Source: Flavobacterium daemonense (GTDB lineage Bacteria > Bacteroidota > Bacteroidia > Flavobacteriales > Flavobacteriaceae). From it: a stretch of 64,000 bases of DNA. The stretch lies in the NCBI RefSeq assembly GCF_007341385.1, contig NZ_VJYD01000006.1:206209-270208 (forward strand), in the 5' to 3' direction. Under the pieces are notes generated by a model. It was not told the DNA's origin and made no database searches. It saw only the letters and a program-made list of their open reading frames with translations. This document shows, piece by piece, positions 29,054-37,677 of the stretch; position 1 is the first letter of the stretch; each line of letters starts with the position of its first letter. A program made the translations under genes and the position numbers.

Positions 29054-30226
29054 ATGATAGAAGTCAACAAAGCCATTGAAATAATTGAAGCGAACAGTAC
29101 TAAAATGCCAACAAAGCATATTGAAGTAAGTAAGGCATTAGGATATGTATTGGCTGAAAAAGTGATTTCGCCAATCGATATGCCGCCATTTCGTCAATCG
29201 GCGATGGATGGATATGCTTTTGCACACAGTATTCGTCATCAATATGATATTGTAGGAACATCTCAGGCGGGAGATCATTCGAACATAAAATTAAATACGA
29301 CCGAAGCGATTAGGATTTTTACTGGCGCTTTTGTTCCTGACAGCGCAGATACAGTCGTAATGCAGGAGCATGTAATGGCAAATAAAGATTCTATTTTGAT
29401 TGCCGAAATGCCTGAAAAATTTTCAAATGTTCGCCCAAAAGGAGAGCAAATTGCAAAAGACGCGGTTGTTTTTGAAGCCAACACTTTAATTACGCCAGCT
29501 GCAATTGGATTTTTGGCAAGTTTGGGAATTACAGAAATTGAAGTGTATAAAAAGCCAAAAGTTGCCATTTTAGTGACCGGAAACGAATTGATGCAATCGG
29601 GAAAGAAATTGAAAAAAGGCAAAATATTCGAGAGTAATTCGATGATGCTTGAAGCAGCGTTGCAGACTATTGGAATTGAAAAAACTAAAGTTTACCGAGT
29701 AAAAGATAATCTGAAAGCAACAAAAAAAGCACTTTCAAGCATTTTAAAAAAATATGATATTGTTTTGGTTTCTGGCGGCATTTCAGTTGGAGATTATGAC
29801 TTTGTAAAAGAGGCATTATTGCAAAACGATGTAAAAGAGCTTTTTTATAAAATTAATCAGAAGCCTGGAAAACCAATGTTCTTTGGATCTAAAAATGAAA
29901 CTTTAGTTTTTGCGCTTCCAGGAAATCCGGCTTCATCACTGACTAATTTTTATATTTATGTTGCTCCGGCAGTAAAAAATAAAATGGGTTTTTCTGAAAT
30001 TCATAAACCAAAAGTGGTTCGAAAAATAAATTCGGAAATCAAAAACGACACCGGAAAAACATTGTTTTTGAAAGCAAAATACGACGAAACAAACGTAACT
30101 GTTTTAACTGGTCAAAGCTCTGCAATGCTGAATACTTTTGCCATAGCGAATAGTTTACTGATTGTTCCTGAAGATGTTGAAGTATACAAAAAAGGTCAGT
30201 TGGTTTCGTTACTGCCGATTGATTAG
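29054..30226 (+). CDS. moeA: Molybdopterin molybdotransferase MoeA
   Basis: Inserts molybdate into adenylated molybdopterin, the last common step of molybdenum cofactor synthesis; 390 residues, the usual length. Motifs: SPIDMPPFRQSAMDGYAF (N-terminal, substrate Asp), TGAFVPDSADTVVMQEH, then the MoaB/MogA-like domain with VTGNEL and LVSGGISVGDYDFVKE, then GKPMFFG and ALPGNPASS. It is the first gene of the plus-strand cofactor cluster and is driven by the shared motif promoter. Confidence 0.96.
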   Translation: MIEVNKAIEIIEANSTKMPTKHIEVSKALGYVLAEKVISPIDMPPFRQSAMDGYAFAHSIRHQYDIVGTSQAGDHSNIKLNTTEAIRIFTGAFVPDSADTVVMQEHVMANKDSILIAEMPEKFSNVRPKGEQIAKDAVVFEANTLITPAAIGFLASLGITEIEVYKKPKVAILVTGNELMQSGKKLKKGKIFESNSMMLEAALQTIGIEKTKVYRVKDNLKATKKALSSILKKYDIVLVSGGISVGDYDFVKEALLQNDVKELFYKINQKPGKPMFFGSKNETLVFALPGNPASSLTNFYIYVAPAVKNKMGFSEIHKPKVVRKINSEIKNDTGKTLFLKAKYDETNVTVLTGQSSAMLNTFAIANSLLIVPEDVEVYKKGQLVSLLPID

Positions 30227-30229
30227 AAT

Positions 30230-30439
30230 TTTTAGATTTTAGATTGCAGATTATAGATTTAAGAGATTAGAAGAAAGAAGCAAGAAGAAAGATTTTAGTT
30301 ATTAAAGACGAAAAGCAGTGTATAAATAAAAACATATAGCAAGTCAACTTGAAACTTGAAACTTGATCCCGAAGCCTCGGGAGAAACAAAACAAACAAAA
30401 CGACTAAACAGTTAACCAAATAAACGATTAAACAAAAAG
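30230..30439. repeat. Degenerate purine-rich repeats with micro-palindrome
   Basis: Gap between moeA and the TauE-like gene, made of AAACTTGAAACTTGA-type units and AACAAAACAAAC. The 16-bp palindrome TCCCGAAGCCTCGGGA sits at 30367-30382. The identical palindrome lies in the same type of context at 39549-39564. Confidence 0.7.
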
Positions 30440-31186
30440 ATGACCTTACTAAGTTCTGAAAACATTCTGCTATTCAGCTTTGCATTAATTATAATTGCTT
30501 TTTTATATTCAAGCGTAGGGCACGGCGGAGCTTCTGGATATTTGGCTTTGATGAGCATTTTTGCTTTTCCAATTTCGGTGATGAAACCATCGGCATTGCT
30601 GTTGAATTTATTTGTCTCAAGTATCTCGTTCTTATTTTATTACAGAAATAATTATTTTAAGCCAAAGCTCTTTTATCCGTTTGCAATTGCATCGATTCCG
30701 GCGGCGTTCATTGGCGGATTTATAACGTTGGATAATGCGATTTATAAAATTGTTTTGGGAATCGTATTGGTTTTTGCAGCCTTAAGATTGTTCGGGGTCT
30801 TTAATTTTAAAGAGAAAGAAGAAGTAAAAATCAATCTTCCGTTTGCCTTGCTGATCGGTTTCGCAATCGGATTATTATCAGGAATGTTGGGAATTGGCGG
30901 GGGAATAATTTTAAGTCCAATTTTATTGTTTTTAGGATGGGCTTCAGTAAAAGAATCGGCGGCGGTTTCGAGTTTATTCATTTTTGTGAATTCATTCGCC
31001 GGAATGCTAGGATTCTTTTTAGGAGGAAAAACAATCCCGATGGAAAGTTTTTATTTGGTTCCAATCGCAGTGATAGGAGGAATGTTAGGCGGATTTTACG
31101 GCAGCGGAAAATTTTCAAACAGAACATTAAAAATGGTTTTAGGAATTGTGATTTTAATGGCAAGCATTAAATTGATTTTTCCTTAA
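30440..31186 (+). CDS. TauE/SafE family sulfite/organosulfonate exporter
   Basis: Inner-membrane transporter of the TauE/SafE (DUF81) family, 248 residues, with about eight helices in two repeats. Repeat motifs: YSSVGHGGASGYLALMS near residues 21-37 and GLLSGMLGIGGGIILSPIL near 143-161. Family members move sulfite, sulfoacetate and other small anions. Sitting among moe/mob/cob genes, it might export sulfite or take part in molybdate or nitrite handling; the neighbourhood is the only clue. Confidence 0.88.
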   Translation: MTLLSSENILLFSFALIIIAFLYSSVGHGGASGYLALMSIFAFPISVMKPSALLLNLFVSSISFLFYYRNNYFKPKLFYPFAIASIPAAFIGGFITLDNAIYKIVLGIVLVFAALRLFGVFNFKEKEEVKINLPFALLIGFAIGLLSGMLGIGGGIILSPILLFLGWASVKESAAVSSLFIFVNSFAGMLGFFLGGKTIPMESFYLVPIAVIGGMLGGFYGSGKFSNRTLKMVLGIVILMASIKLIFP

Positions 31187-31200
31187 AAATGAGCATAATT

Positions 31201-31343
31201 TTTAAACACATAGAAACATAGATTTTATATTATTAAAAAAAAAGATTTAAAAGATAACTAGTTATCACACATAGCAATACTATGTTTGTTTATACAAGTG
31301 AAACGCCTTTAAACACAAAGAAAAACTATGTTTCTATGTGTTA
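31201..31343. repeat. ACACATAG-family repeat, full-length copy
   Basis: Opens TTTAAACACATAGAAACATAG, has an internal AACTAGTT palindrome and GCAATACTATGTTTGTTTA, then CAAGTGAAACGCCTTT, and closes with CTATGTTTCTATGTGTT. The order of blocks is the same as in the copy at 54611-54760. Confidence 0.8.
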
Positions 31344-31419
31344 GGAAAAAGACAAAGATTGGCAGAACCTGAAACTTGAAACCTGAAACTTGAAACCAGA
31401 AATCTGAAACAAAATAACC

Positions 31420-31992
31420 ATGGAAACACTAACAGTATTTATTTTATGCGGAGGAAAAAGCTCCAGAATGCAGTCTGAAAAAGGTTTGGTTTTGTTTCAG
31501 GACAAACCATTTATTGAGCATATCATTCAGGCGATTTTGCCTATTACTAATAAAATAAAACTAATTACGGCTTCAAAAGAATACCATTATCTGGAATATG
31601 AAAAAATACCAGATTTGATTTCAGATAAAGGTCCGCTCGGTGGAATTTACACGGCATTATCCCATTCTGAAACCGAATTTAATTTGATTCTTAGTTGTGA
31701 TATTCCGTTGATTTCAACCGAATTATTGCAAGAATTAATTTCAAAACATACCGAAGAAGCCGGAATTACAGTTTTCGCATCCGAAAGTAAAACACATCCT
31801 TTAATTGGGATTTATTCAAAAAAAATTGTTCCGATTATTAAAGAAGCAATCGATTCAAATGAATTGAAAATGATGGATTTGCTGGCCAAGTTGCCACACC
31901 AAATTATCAATATCGAAGAAAGTGAAAACTATCCTTTAACCAATATTAATTCGGCAGACGAATTAAACGATTTAAATATCAATTCAATTTAA
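31420..31992 (+). CDS. mobA: Molybdenum cofactor guanylyltransferase MobA
   Basis: Attaches GMP to molybdenum cofactor to make the MGD form used by DMSO-reductase-family enzymes such as the nitrate reductase in this window. 190 residues. The nucleotide-binding start is ILCGGKSSRMQSEKG. Further motifs are PDLISDKGPLGGIYTAL and LILSCDIPLIS (metal-binding Asp). It starts 7 bp before cobA and is cotranscribed with the cofactor genes. Confidence 0.95.
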   Translation: METLTVFILCGGKSSRMQSEKGLVLFQDKPFIEHIIQAILPITNKIKLITASKEYHYLEYEKIPDLISDKGPLGGIYTALSHSETEFNLILSCDIPLISTELLQELISKHTEEAGITVFASESKTHPLIGIYSKKIVPIIKEAIDSNELKMMDLLAKLPHQIINIEESENYPLTNINSADELNDLNINSI

Positions 31993-31998
31993 AGCAAT

Positions 31999-32787
31999 AT
32001 GAAAACTTTAAAAATACCAAAATTGACCATTGTAGGCGCAGGTCCGGGCGATGTTGAATTGATTACATTAAAGGCAATCAAAGCGTTAGAAAGCGCTGAT
32101 GTCGTTTTGTACGATGCATTAGTCAACGAAGAATTATTAGAATATGCATCAAATGCAGAAATTGTTTTTGTTGGAAAACGCTTAGGATGTCATGCTTACA
32201 CGCAAGATCAAATCAACGAATTAATTGTCTCGATGGCAAATCGTTACGGACATGTTGTCCGTTTAAAAGGCGGTGATTCTTTTGTTTTTGGAAGAGGAAG
32301 CGAGGAAATTGATTATGCCGTTAAATATGGATTAGAAACAGCTGTTGTTCCAGGGATTTCTTCGGCTTTAGGTGTTCCGGCTACGGCAGGAATAAGTTTG
32401 ACACAGCGTAAAATCGCAGAGAGTTTCTGGGTAATTACCGGAACAACTTCGAATCACGAATTATCAAAAGATATTCATTTGGCTTCAAAATCGGCGGCGA
32501 CCGTAGTTATTTTAATGGGAATGCATAAATTGGAGGAGATTATTTCAATTTATCAGGAAAACAGAAATGACGATCTGCCAATTGCTATAATTCAGAACGG
32601 AACGAAAAATTCTGAGCAAAAAGTAATCGGAACCATCAGTACAATTACTAAATTGGTATCCGAAAAAAATATTTCATCGCCAGCCATTATCGTGATTGGC
32701 GAAGTAGTGAAAAATACATCAAAATTGACCGAATATTTTCAAGAACATTTTGATGACGAATTCATTTTTCAGAATTTAAATTTATAA
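31999..32787 (+). CDS. cobA: Uroporphyrinogen-III C-methyltransferase
   Basis: SAM-dependent methylase that makes precorrin-2, the first step to sirohaem, the cofactor of nitrite reductase NirB; 262 residues. Diagnostic motifs: VGAGPGDVELITLKA at the N-terminus, YDALV, VVRLKGGDSFVFGRG, VVPGISSALGVPATAGI. There is no fused synthase or CysG-type domain, so oxidation and chelation must be done elsewhere. It lies between mobA and moaD in one unit, tying sirohaem and molybdenum cofactor supply together. Confidence 0.95.
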   Translation: MKTLKIPKLTIVGAGPGDVELITLKAIKALESADVVLYDALVNEELLEYASNAEIVFVGKRLGCHAYTQDQINELIVSMANRYGHVVRLKGGDSFVFGRGSEEIDYAVKYGLETAVVPGISSALGVPATAGISLTQRKIAESFWVITGTTSNHELSKDIHLASKSAATVVILMGMHKLEEIISIYQENRNDDLPIAIIQNGTKNSEQKVIGTISTITKLVSEKNISSPAIIVIGEVVKNTSKLTEYFQEHFDDEFIFQNLNL

Positions 32788-32789
32788 AA

Positions 32790-33029
32790 ATGATCGAGGT
32801 TAAATATTTTGGAGCTGTCGCTGAAAAAACAAAATGTGAATTCGAAAAGTTATCTTTTTCAGAGGAATTATCATTGCAAAAATTATTGCAAGATTTAGAC
32901 GAAAAATATGCATTCGAATCAATGATTTTCAGCGTTGCAGTAAATCAAAAAATAGTTTCAAAAACAAAAGAGTATCAATTGCAGACAAGTGATATTGTTG
33001 CGCTGTTGCCGCCGTTTGCGGGAGGATAA
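32790..33029 (+). CDS. moaD: Molybdopterin synthase sulfur carrier subunit MoaD
   Basis: Ubiquitin-fold sulfur carrier of 79 residues that donates sulfur to cyclic pyranopterin as a C-terminal thiocarboxylate. It starts VKYFGAVAEKT and ends in the required diglycine (LLPPFAGG). It sits 2 bp after cobA and 3 bp before the activating enzyme gene. Confidence 0.95.
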   Translation: MIEVKYFGAVAEKTKCEFEKLSFSEELSLQKLLQDLDEKYAFESMIFSVAVNQKIVSKTKEYQLQTSDIVALLPPFAGG

Positions 33030-33032
33030 ATT

Positions 33033-34100
33033 ATGAATTCAGATAACCGATATAACAGGCAAATCATTCTTCCAGAAATAGGAGTGGAAGGGCAGCAAAA
33101 ATTGTCAAAAGCAAAAGTTTTGGTGATTGGTGCCGGCGGTTTGGGCGCTGCTATTTTGCCTTATTTGGCATCGGCAGGAATTGGCAAAATCGGAATTGTA
33201 GATGATGATGATGTTGAGGTTTCAAATTTGCATCGTCAGGTAATTTATAAAACTTCGGCTGTTGGAAAATTAAAAGCTGAAGAAGCAAAATTGATGATTT
33301 CAGAATTAAATCCTGAAATTGAAGTCGATGCTTTTTCTGAGAAACTATCAGGAAAAAATGCCCTTTCGTTATTCGAAAAATATGATAGTATTGTCGATGC
33401 AACAGATAATATTTCAATTAAATATTTGATAAACGACGCTTGTTTGGCAACCAATAAACCAATGGTTTACGGATCGATTTTCAGGTTCCAAGGACAAGTT
33501 TCGGTTTTCAATTATCAAAATGGCCCAACGTACAGATGTTTGTATCCAGATGAAAATTCGAATGCTTTAAATTGTGAAGATGCTGGCGTAATTGGAATTT
33601 CTGTTGGAATTATCGGAATGCTTCAGGCCAATGAAGTTCTAAAAATGATTCTCGGAATTGGAGAAGTTTTAAGCGGAAAAATATTGGTGTACAATATTCT
33701 GAATAACGAACAACAAAAATATGATTTTGAGAAAAGTGATTTTCAGTTAATAAGCAGAGAATTATTCGAAGAAAAATATAATAAAACTGAAGTTGAAGAA
33801 ATAAGTTTTGAATCGGTTTTAGATGAAATAAACAAAGATGAAGTTTTATTTTTGGATGTTCGAAATGAAGATGAAACTCCAAAAATTAGTTTAAAAAATC
33901 AAATCCAGATTCCGTTGATGCAATTGGAAAATGAAATCGAAAAACTGGATAAAAACCAAACAATTTATGTTTTCTGTCAATCGGGAATTAGAAGTAAAAT
34001 TGCAGTTGAGCTGCTTTTGAAACATCAATTTAAAAATGTGAAGAGTATTTTTGGTGGTGTTTTGGCAATGAAGCAATTATTAGAAGAAATAAAAATATAG
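33033..34100 (+). CDS. moeB: MoeB/ThiF-type adenylyltransferase with C-terminal rhodanese domain
   Basis: Activates the MoaD C-terminus with ATP and probably supplies its sulfur. E1-like domain, about residues 1-245: VLVIGAGGLGAAILPYLASAG (nucleotide loop), DDDDVEVSNLHRQ, and DATDNISIKYLINDACL. YRCLYP and ALNCEDAGVIG hold conserved cysteines. A rhodanese domain follows at about 260-355, with active-site Cys in VFCQSGIRS. E1-rhodanese fusions are known (eukaryotic MOCS3/Uba4 and many bacteria). Next to moaD and upstream of moaE, so MoaD activation is the likely job, though ThiS activation cannot be excluded. Confidence 0.9.
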   Translation: MNSDNRYNRQIILPEIGVEGQQKLSKAKVLVIGAGGLGAAILPYLASAGIGKIGIVDDDDVEVSNLHRQVIYKTSAVGKLKAEEAKLMISELNPEIEVDAFSEKLSGKNALSLFEKYDSIVDATDNISIKYLINDACLATNKPMVYGSIFRFQGQVSVFNYQNGPTYRCLYPDENSNALNCEDAGVIGISVGIIGMLQANEVLKMILGIGEVLSGKILVYNILNNEQQKYDFEKSDFQLISRELFEEKYNKTEVEEISFESVLDEINKDEVLFLDVRNEDETPKISLKNQIQIPLMQLENEIEKLDKNQTIYVFCQSGIRSKIAVELLLKHQFKNVKSIFGGVLAMKQLLEEIKI

Positions 34101-34127
34101 TTACAGATCAAAAGATTATTAGTTAGT

Positions 34128-34197
34128 TTGTCACCCTGAGCGGAGTCGAAGGGCGTGCCAATTGGACGCGGGCTTCGACTCCGCTCAGCCTGACAAA
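34128..34197. repeat. TTTGTCA...TGACAAA hairpin variant in the moeB-moaE gap
   Basis: TGAGCGGAGTCGAAG (34137-34151) pairs exactly with CTTCGACTCCGCTCA (34173-34187), flanked by TTTGTCA and TGACAAA. It shares its outer ends with the hairpin family elsewhere in the window. It lies inside an operon, so it must be transcribed. Confidence 0.85.
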
Positions 34198-34254
34198 AGC
34201 AAAAGAAAAAATCATTTTAATCCATATAATCTGTGGCAAAAAAAACATAAAAAA

Positions 34255-34686
34255 ATGAGTAAAAATGTATTTGTAGAAGGACCAATTTTACCTGAGTTTA
34301 TTGCGGAATCGATTGCTAAACATCAATCGAAACATACAATTGGGGCGCATAATATTTTTCTCGGACAAGTTCGCGCAGATGTAATTCACGACAATACAGT
34401 CGTTGCGATTGATTATTCGGCCTATACCGACATGGCGAATGAAGCTTTGTACACCATTCGTGAAAAAGCGTTTGCGAAATTCGATTTAACCTGCATGCAC
34501 ATTTACCACAGTTTGGGCGTTGTAAAAGCAGGCGAAATCTGTCTGTTTGTTTTTGTTTCGGCAACACGACGTAAACAAGTTTATGAAGCCACAGAAGCGA
34601 TCGTAAACTGGATAAAAACGGATGTTCCAATTTTTGGAAAAGAGATGTTTGAAAACGATACATTCACTTGGAAACAAAACACTTAG
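34255..34686 (+). CDS. moaE: Molybdopterin synthase catalytic subunit MoaE
   Basis: Large subunit that inserts two dithiolene sulfurs into cyclic pyranopterin with MoaD; 143 residues. I start at 34255 (MSKNVFVEGP) because the longer in-frame start at 34162 lies inside the repeat hairpin and would add 31 residues of repeat-derived sequence. Family features: HTIGAHNIFLGQVR, AIDYSAYTDMA, HSLGVVKAGEICLFVFVSA (conserved Lys) and the ending FTWKQNT. It is followed at 9 bp by moaCB. Confidence 0.94.
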   Translation: MSKNVFVEGPILPEFIAESIAKHQSKHTIGAHNIFLGQVRADVIHDNTVVAIDYSAYTDMANEALYTIREKAFAKFDLTCMHIYHSLGVVKAGEICLFVFVSATRRKQVYEATEAIVNWIKTDVPIFGKEMFENDTFTWKQNT

Positions 34687-34695
34687 AAAAGTAAA

Positions 34696-35610
34696 ATGGT
34701 AGATATTACGCATAAAATAAGCACTTTAAGAAAAGCAACCGCAACCGCAATTGTAAAAGTCAGCAAACAAGAAACAATTGATGCTGTGGTCAATAATTTA
34801 GTGCCAAAAGGGAATGTGTTCGAAATGGCAAAAACGGCAGGATTATTTGCGGTAAAAAATACGCATTTATCTATTCCAGACTGTCATCCGCTTCCAATTG
34901 AATATACTTCAGTAGAATATGTGATTGAAGGTTTGGAAATTCAGATTATCTTCAATGTAAAAACGGTTTACAAAACTGGAGTTGAGGTTGAAGCAATGCA
35001 CGGCGCATCGATTGTGGCATTGACAATGTACGATATGCTGAAACCAATTGATAAAGAAATCGAAATTTCGACCATCAAATTGATTAATAAAGAAGGCGGA
35101 AAATCGTCTTTCAAAAATAAATTTCCGAATGTAATCAAAGCAGCGGTTTTTGTGTGTTCTGATTCAGTTTTTGCTGGAGATAAAGAAGATCGTTCTGGAA
35201 AAACAATTGTAGAAAAATTAGATTCATACGGAGTTGAAACGTCTCATTACGAAGTAATTCCAGACGAATTCGATATTATTCAAGAAAAAACTAAGGCTTT
35301 CGCCAAAGAAAATCAACTAGTTATTTTCACAGGCGGAACTGGTTTGTCTCCAAGAGATGTTACGCCAGAAGCTTTAGAACCAATTTTAGAAAGTAGAATT
35401 CCAGGAATTGAAGAGGCGATTCGCAATTATGGACAGCAAAGAATGCCGTATGCAATGCTTTCAAGATCTGTTGCAGGAACTTTAGGCAAAAGTTTGGTTT
35501 TGGCTTTGCCGGGTTCAACAAACGGAGTGCGAGAATCGATGGATGCTGTTTTTCCACATGTAATGCATGTTTTTCATATTTTAAAAGGTAAAAACCATGA
35601 CAGCCTCTAA
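34696..35610 (+). CDS. moaCB: MoaC-MoaB fusion protein
   Basis: Bifunctional protein of 304 residues. Residues about 1-150 are MoaC, which with MoaA makes cyclic pyranopterin monophosphate: KGNVFEMAKTAGLFAVK, DCHPLPI, and the MoaC active-site region MHGASIVALTMYDM. Residues about 155-304 are MoaB/MogA-type (AVFVCSDSVFAGDKEDRSG, FTGGTGLSPRDVTPEA, LALPGSTNGVRESM), which adenylates molybdopterin. This fusion is known in other bacteria. It overlaps the moaA start by 14 bp, so translation is coupled with its MoaA partner. Confidence 0.94.
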   Translation: MVDITHKISTLRKATATAIVKVSKQETIDAVVNNLVPKGNVFEMAKTAGLFAVKNTHLSIPDCHPLPIEYTSVEYVIEGLEIQIIFNVKTVYKTGVEVEAMHGASIVALTMYDMLKPIDKEIEISTIKLINKEGGKSSFKNKFPNVIKAAVFVCSDSVFAGDKEDRSGKTIVEKLDSYGVETSHYEVIPDEFDIIQEKTKAFAKENQLVIFTGGTGLSPRDVTPEALEPILESRIPGIEEAIRNYGQQRMPYAMLSRSVAGTLGKSLVLALPGSTNGVRESMDAVFPHVMHVFHILKGKNHDSL

Positions 35611-36604
35611 CACAATTTTGACGGACGGTTTTGGGCGCAGACACAATTATCTGCGCATTTCGCTGCTGGAAAAATGCAATCTGCGTTGCACGTATTGCAT
35701 GCCGGCGGACGGAATTGCGCTTTCTCCAAAAGCCAGTTTAATGACGGCCGACGAGATTTTTAGTATCGCTCAGACTTTCGTACAAAATGGTGTTGACAAA
35801 ATTAGATTAACCGGCGGTGAACCTTTATTGCGAAAGGATTTTCCAGAAATTGTTTCGAAATTATCAGAACTTAATATTTCACTTTCTATAACGACAAACG
35901 GAATTTTAATTGATCGTCATATTGATGTTTTAAAACAGTTTAAAGTCAAAAAAATCAATTTGAGTTTAGATACGTTGGTTTCGTCAAAATTCGCTTCGAT
36001 AACGCTTAGAAATCAGTTTGAGAAGGTTATTGATAATTTGCATTTGCTTTTGAATCATGATTTTCAAGTAAAAGTTAATGTGGTTTTGATAAAAGGTTTT
36101 AATGATAACGAAATTGTAGATTTTGTAAAACTGACGCAGTTTCTGCCAATTTCTGTGCGATTTATTGAATTTATGCCGTTTGCCGGAAACGAGTGGGATA
36201 GAAGTAAAATGGTTTCGCAACAGGAAATTTTGTCTTTGGTTACAAGTGTTTTTTCTTCAGAAGAAATTCGAAAATTGGAAGATGAAAAAAACTTTACTTC
36301 AAGAAATTATAAAATAAAAGATTTTCAAGGTGATTTCGGAATCATAAGTTCGATTACGAATCCGTTTTGCGACAGCTGTAACCGAATCCGTTTGACCGCT
36401 GATGGGAAAATTAAAAATTGCCTTTTCTCCAATTCTGAAACTGATTTATTAACGGCTTTTAGAAATGGTGAATCGATTACTAATTTAATTTATGAATCCA
36501 TTCAAAATAAAAAGAAAGTGAGAGCCGGAATGGTTACAATTGATGAAATGAATGATCCGACGCTTCATTTTGATAATCGCAGTATGATTGCGATTGGGGG
36601 ATGA
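35597..36604 (+). CDS. moaA: GTP 3',8-cyclase MoaA
   Basis: Radical-SAM enzyme that starts molybdenum cofactor synthesis from GTP; 335 residues. N-terminal cluster CNLRCTYC (Cys27, Cys31, Cys34). The second, substrate-binding cluster is in FCDSCNRIRLTADGKIKNC. It ends with the double glycine needed for activity (MIAIGG). It is the last gene of the plus-strand cluster; overlaps moaCB. Confidence 0.96.
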   Translation: MTASNTILTDGFGRRHNYLRISLLEKCNLRCTYCMPADGIALSPKASLMTADEIFSIAQTFVQNGVDKIRLTGGEPLLRKDFPEIVSKLSELNISLSITTNGILIDRHIDVLKQFKVKKINLSLDTLVSSKFASITLRNQFEKVIDNLHLLLNHDFQVKVNVVLIKGFNDNEIVDFVKLTQFLPISVRFIEFMPFAGNEWDRSKMVSQQEILSLVTSVFSSEEIRKLEDEKNFTSRNYKIKDFQGDFGIISSITNPFCDSCNRIRLTADGKIKNCLFSNSETDLLTAFRNGESITNLIYESIQNKKKVRAGMVTIDEMNDPTLHFDNRSMIAIGG

Positions 36605-36684
36605 GGTTAATTGTGAATTGTGAATTGTGGATGGTGAATGGTCAGGCTGATCGAAGTCGAAGTCTTAACCGCATAGTTTTTTCC

Positions 36685-36758
36685 TTGCGAGGAACGAAGC
36701 AATCTCACTATTACGAGCAATGTTACTTATGTGAGTGCGGTTGCTTCGTTCCTCGCAA
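36685..36758. repeat. Hairpin element after moaA
   Basis: TTGCGAGGAACGAAGCAA (36685-36702) and TTGCTTCGTTCCTCGCAA (36741-36758) are exact complements with a 38-bp loop. Probably one more of the intergenic hairpin families. Confidence 0.9.
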
Positions 36759-36774
36759 TGACGCATAGGAGCGA

Positions 36775-36812
36775 AAAAAAAGGTTCAACTTTATCAAAGT
36801 CAAACCTTTCCA
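36775..36812 (-). terminator. Terminator of the Lys/Ala-rich protein gene
   Basis: On the minus strand the stem AGGTTTGACTTT with AAAGTTGAACCT is followed by a run of eight T, directly after the stop codon. Confidence 0.8.
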
Positions 36813-36817
36813 AAATA

Positions 36818-37468
36818 TTATTTTTTCTTTTTAGCCTTTGCTTTTTTTTGAGCTTTAGCTTTCTTTTTAGCAATTTTTTTAGCTTTCGCTTTTTCCTTAG
36901 CTTTTTTAGCTTTTTCTTTTTTCTTAGCGGCTGCTTTTTGTTTTGCTTTTTTGGCTTTCTCTTTCTTTTTATCTTTTTTAGCCTTTTCTTTTTGTTTTGC
37001 TGCTTTCTTTTTCTCTTTTTCTTTTTCCTTGTCTTTCACTTTTTTGGCTTTTTTAGCAGCTTTATCTTTTTCAGCGTCAACTGCCTGGTTAGTATTCTCT
37101 TCTTTTGATTCGGTAACCGTTGCAGCAGATGCTGTTTTTTCCTCAGGCTTTGCAGCTGGAGTCAAGACTTTTTTTGCTGGTGCTCTTCTAATCGTTGGTT
37201 TAGGCGAAGTTGCTGCTGCAGTTTTTACCACAACTTTAGCCGGCGCTTTTGCTGTAGTTGTTGTTGCGCTTTTTGCAACTGTAGCGGCAGGTGCTTTTGC
37301 TACTGGTTTGGCAGTTGTTGACGCTGCAGGTTTTACAGGAGCTTTACGAACAGGCGCTTTTTTTACAGGCGTACTTGCTGTTTTTACACTTTCAGCAACT
37401 GGTGGAGTTGTCTCGGTCTTTGGTGCGTCAATTTTTTCAGAATTTGGGTCTGTTGTGTTGTTTTCCAT
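36818..37468 (-). CDS. Lys/Ala-rich, histone H1-like protein
   Basis: Low-complexity protein of 216 residues with no globular domain visible. The first 130 residues are rich in Ala, Pro, Thr and Val with repeated KAPxR/KAPAK units. The C-terminal 90 are almost only Lys, Ala and Glu/Gln (for example KKAKKAKQKAAAKKKEKAKK). The first 15 residues are acidic and Asn-rich. This resembles bacterial histone-H1-like, nucleoid- or RNA-binding basic proteins. It is monocistronic and has its own terminator. The function is inferred from composition alone. Confidence 0.65.
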   Translation of the reverse strand: MENNTTDPNSEKIDAPKTETTPPVAESVKTASTPVKKAPVRKAPVKPAASTTAKPVAKAPAATVAKSATTTTAKAPAKVVVKTAAATSPKPTIRRAPAKKVLTPAAKPEEKTASAATVTESKEENTNQAVDAEKDKAAKKAKKVKDKEKEKEKKKAAKQKEKAKKDKKKEKAKKAKQKAAAKKKEKAKKAKEKAKAKKIAKKKAKAQKKAKAKKKK

Positions 37469-37677
37469 ATAATAAATTTGCGTTTAAGTGAATAGATTAT
37501 CAACAATGTAACTAAATTGTTAATTTATAGTTAAGTAAAGATAATGATAAAACAAGCTTTCCAATGTTAAGTTTTTTGTTAAAATTTACGATTAAATGGC
37601 TGAAAGTGAAATATTTGTGTTTTTAAGTAAAATAAAAAGCCAAAATCTCTTAACAATTCTACATGAAAAAAAACGCT

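Noticed and set aside
34162..34254. N-terminal extension of MoaE
   Set aside because: These 31 codons come from a transcribed repeat hairpin and are absent from the MoaE family; the ATG at 34255 fits better.
36731..37491. Long plus-strand open frames opposite the Lys/Ala-rich gene
   Set aside because: They are antisense shadows: Lys/Ala codons on the minus strand read as Phe/Leu/Ser/Cys-rich pseudo-membrane proteins. No start context or family similarity supports them.
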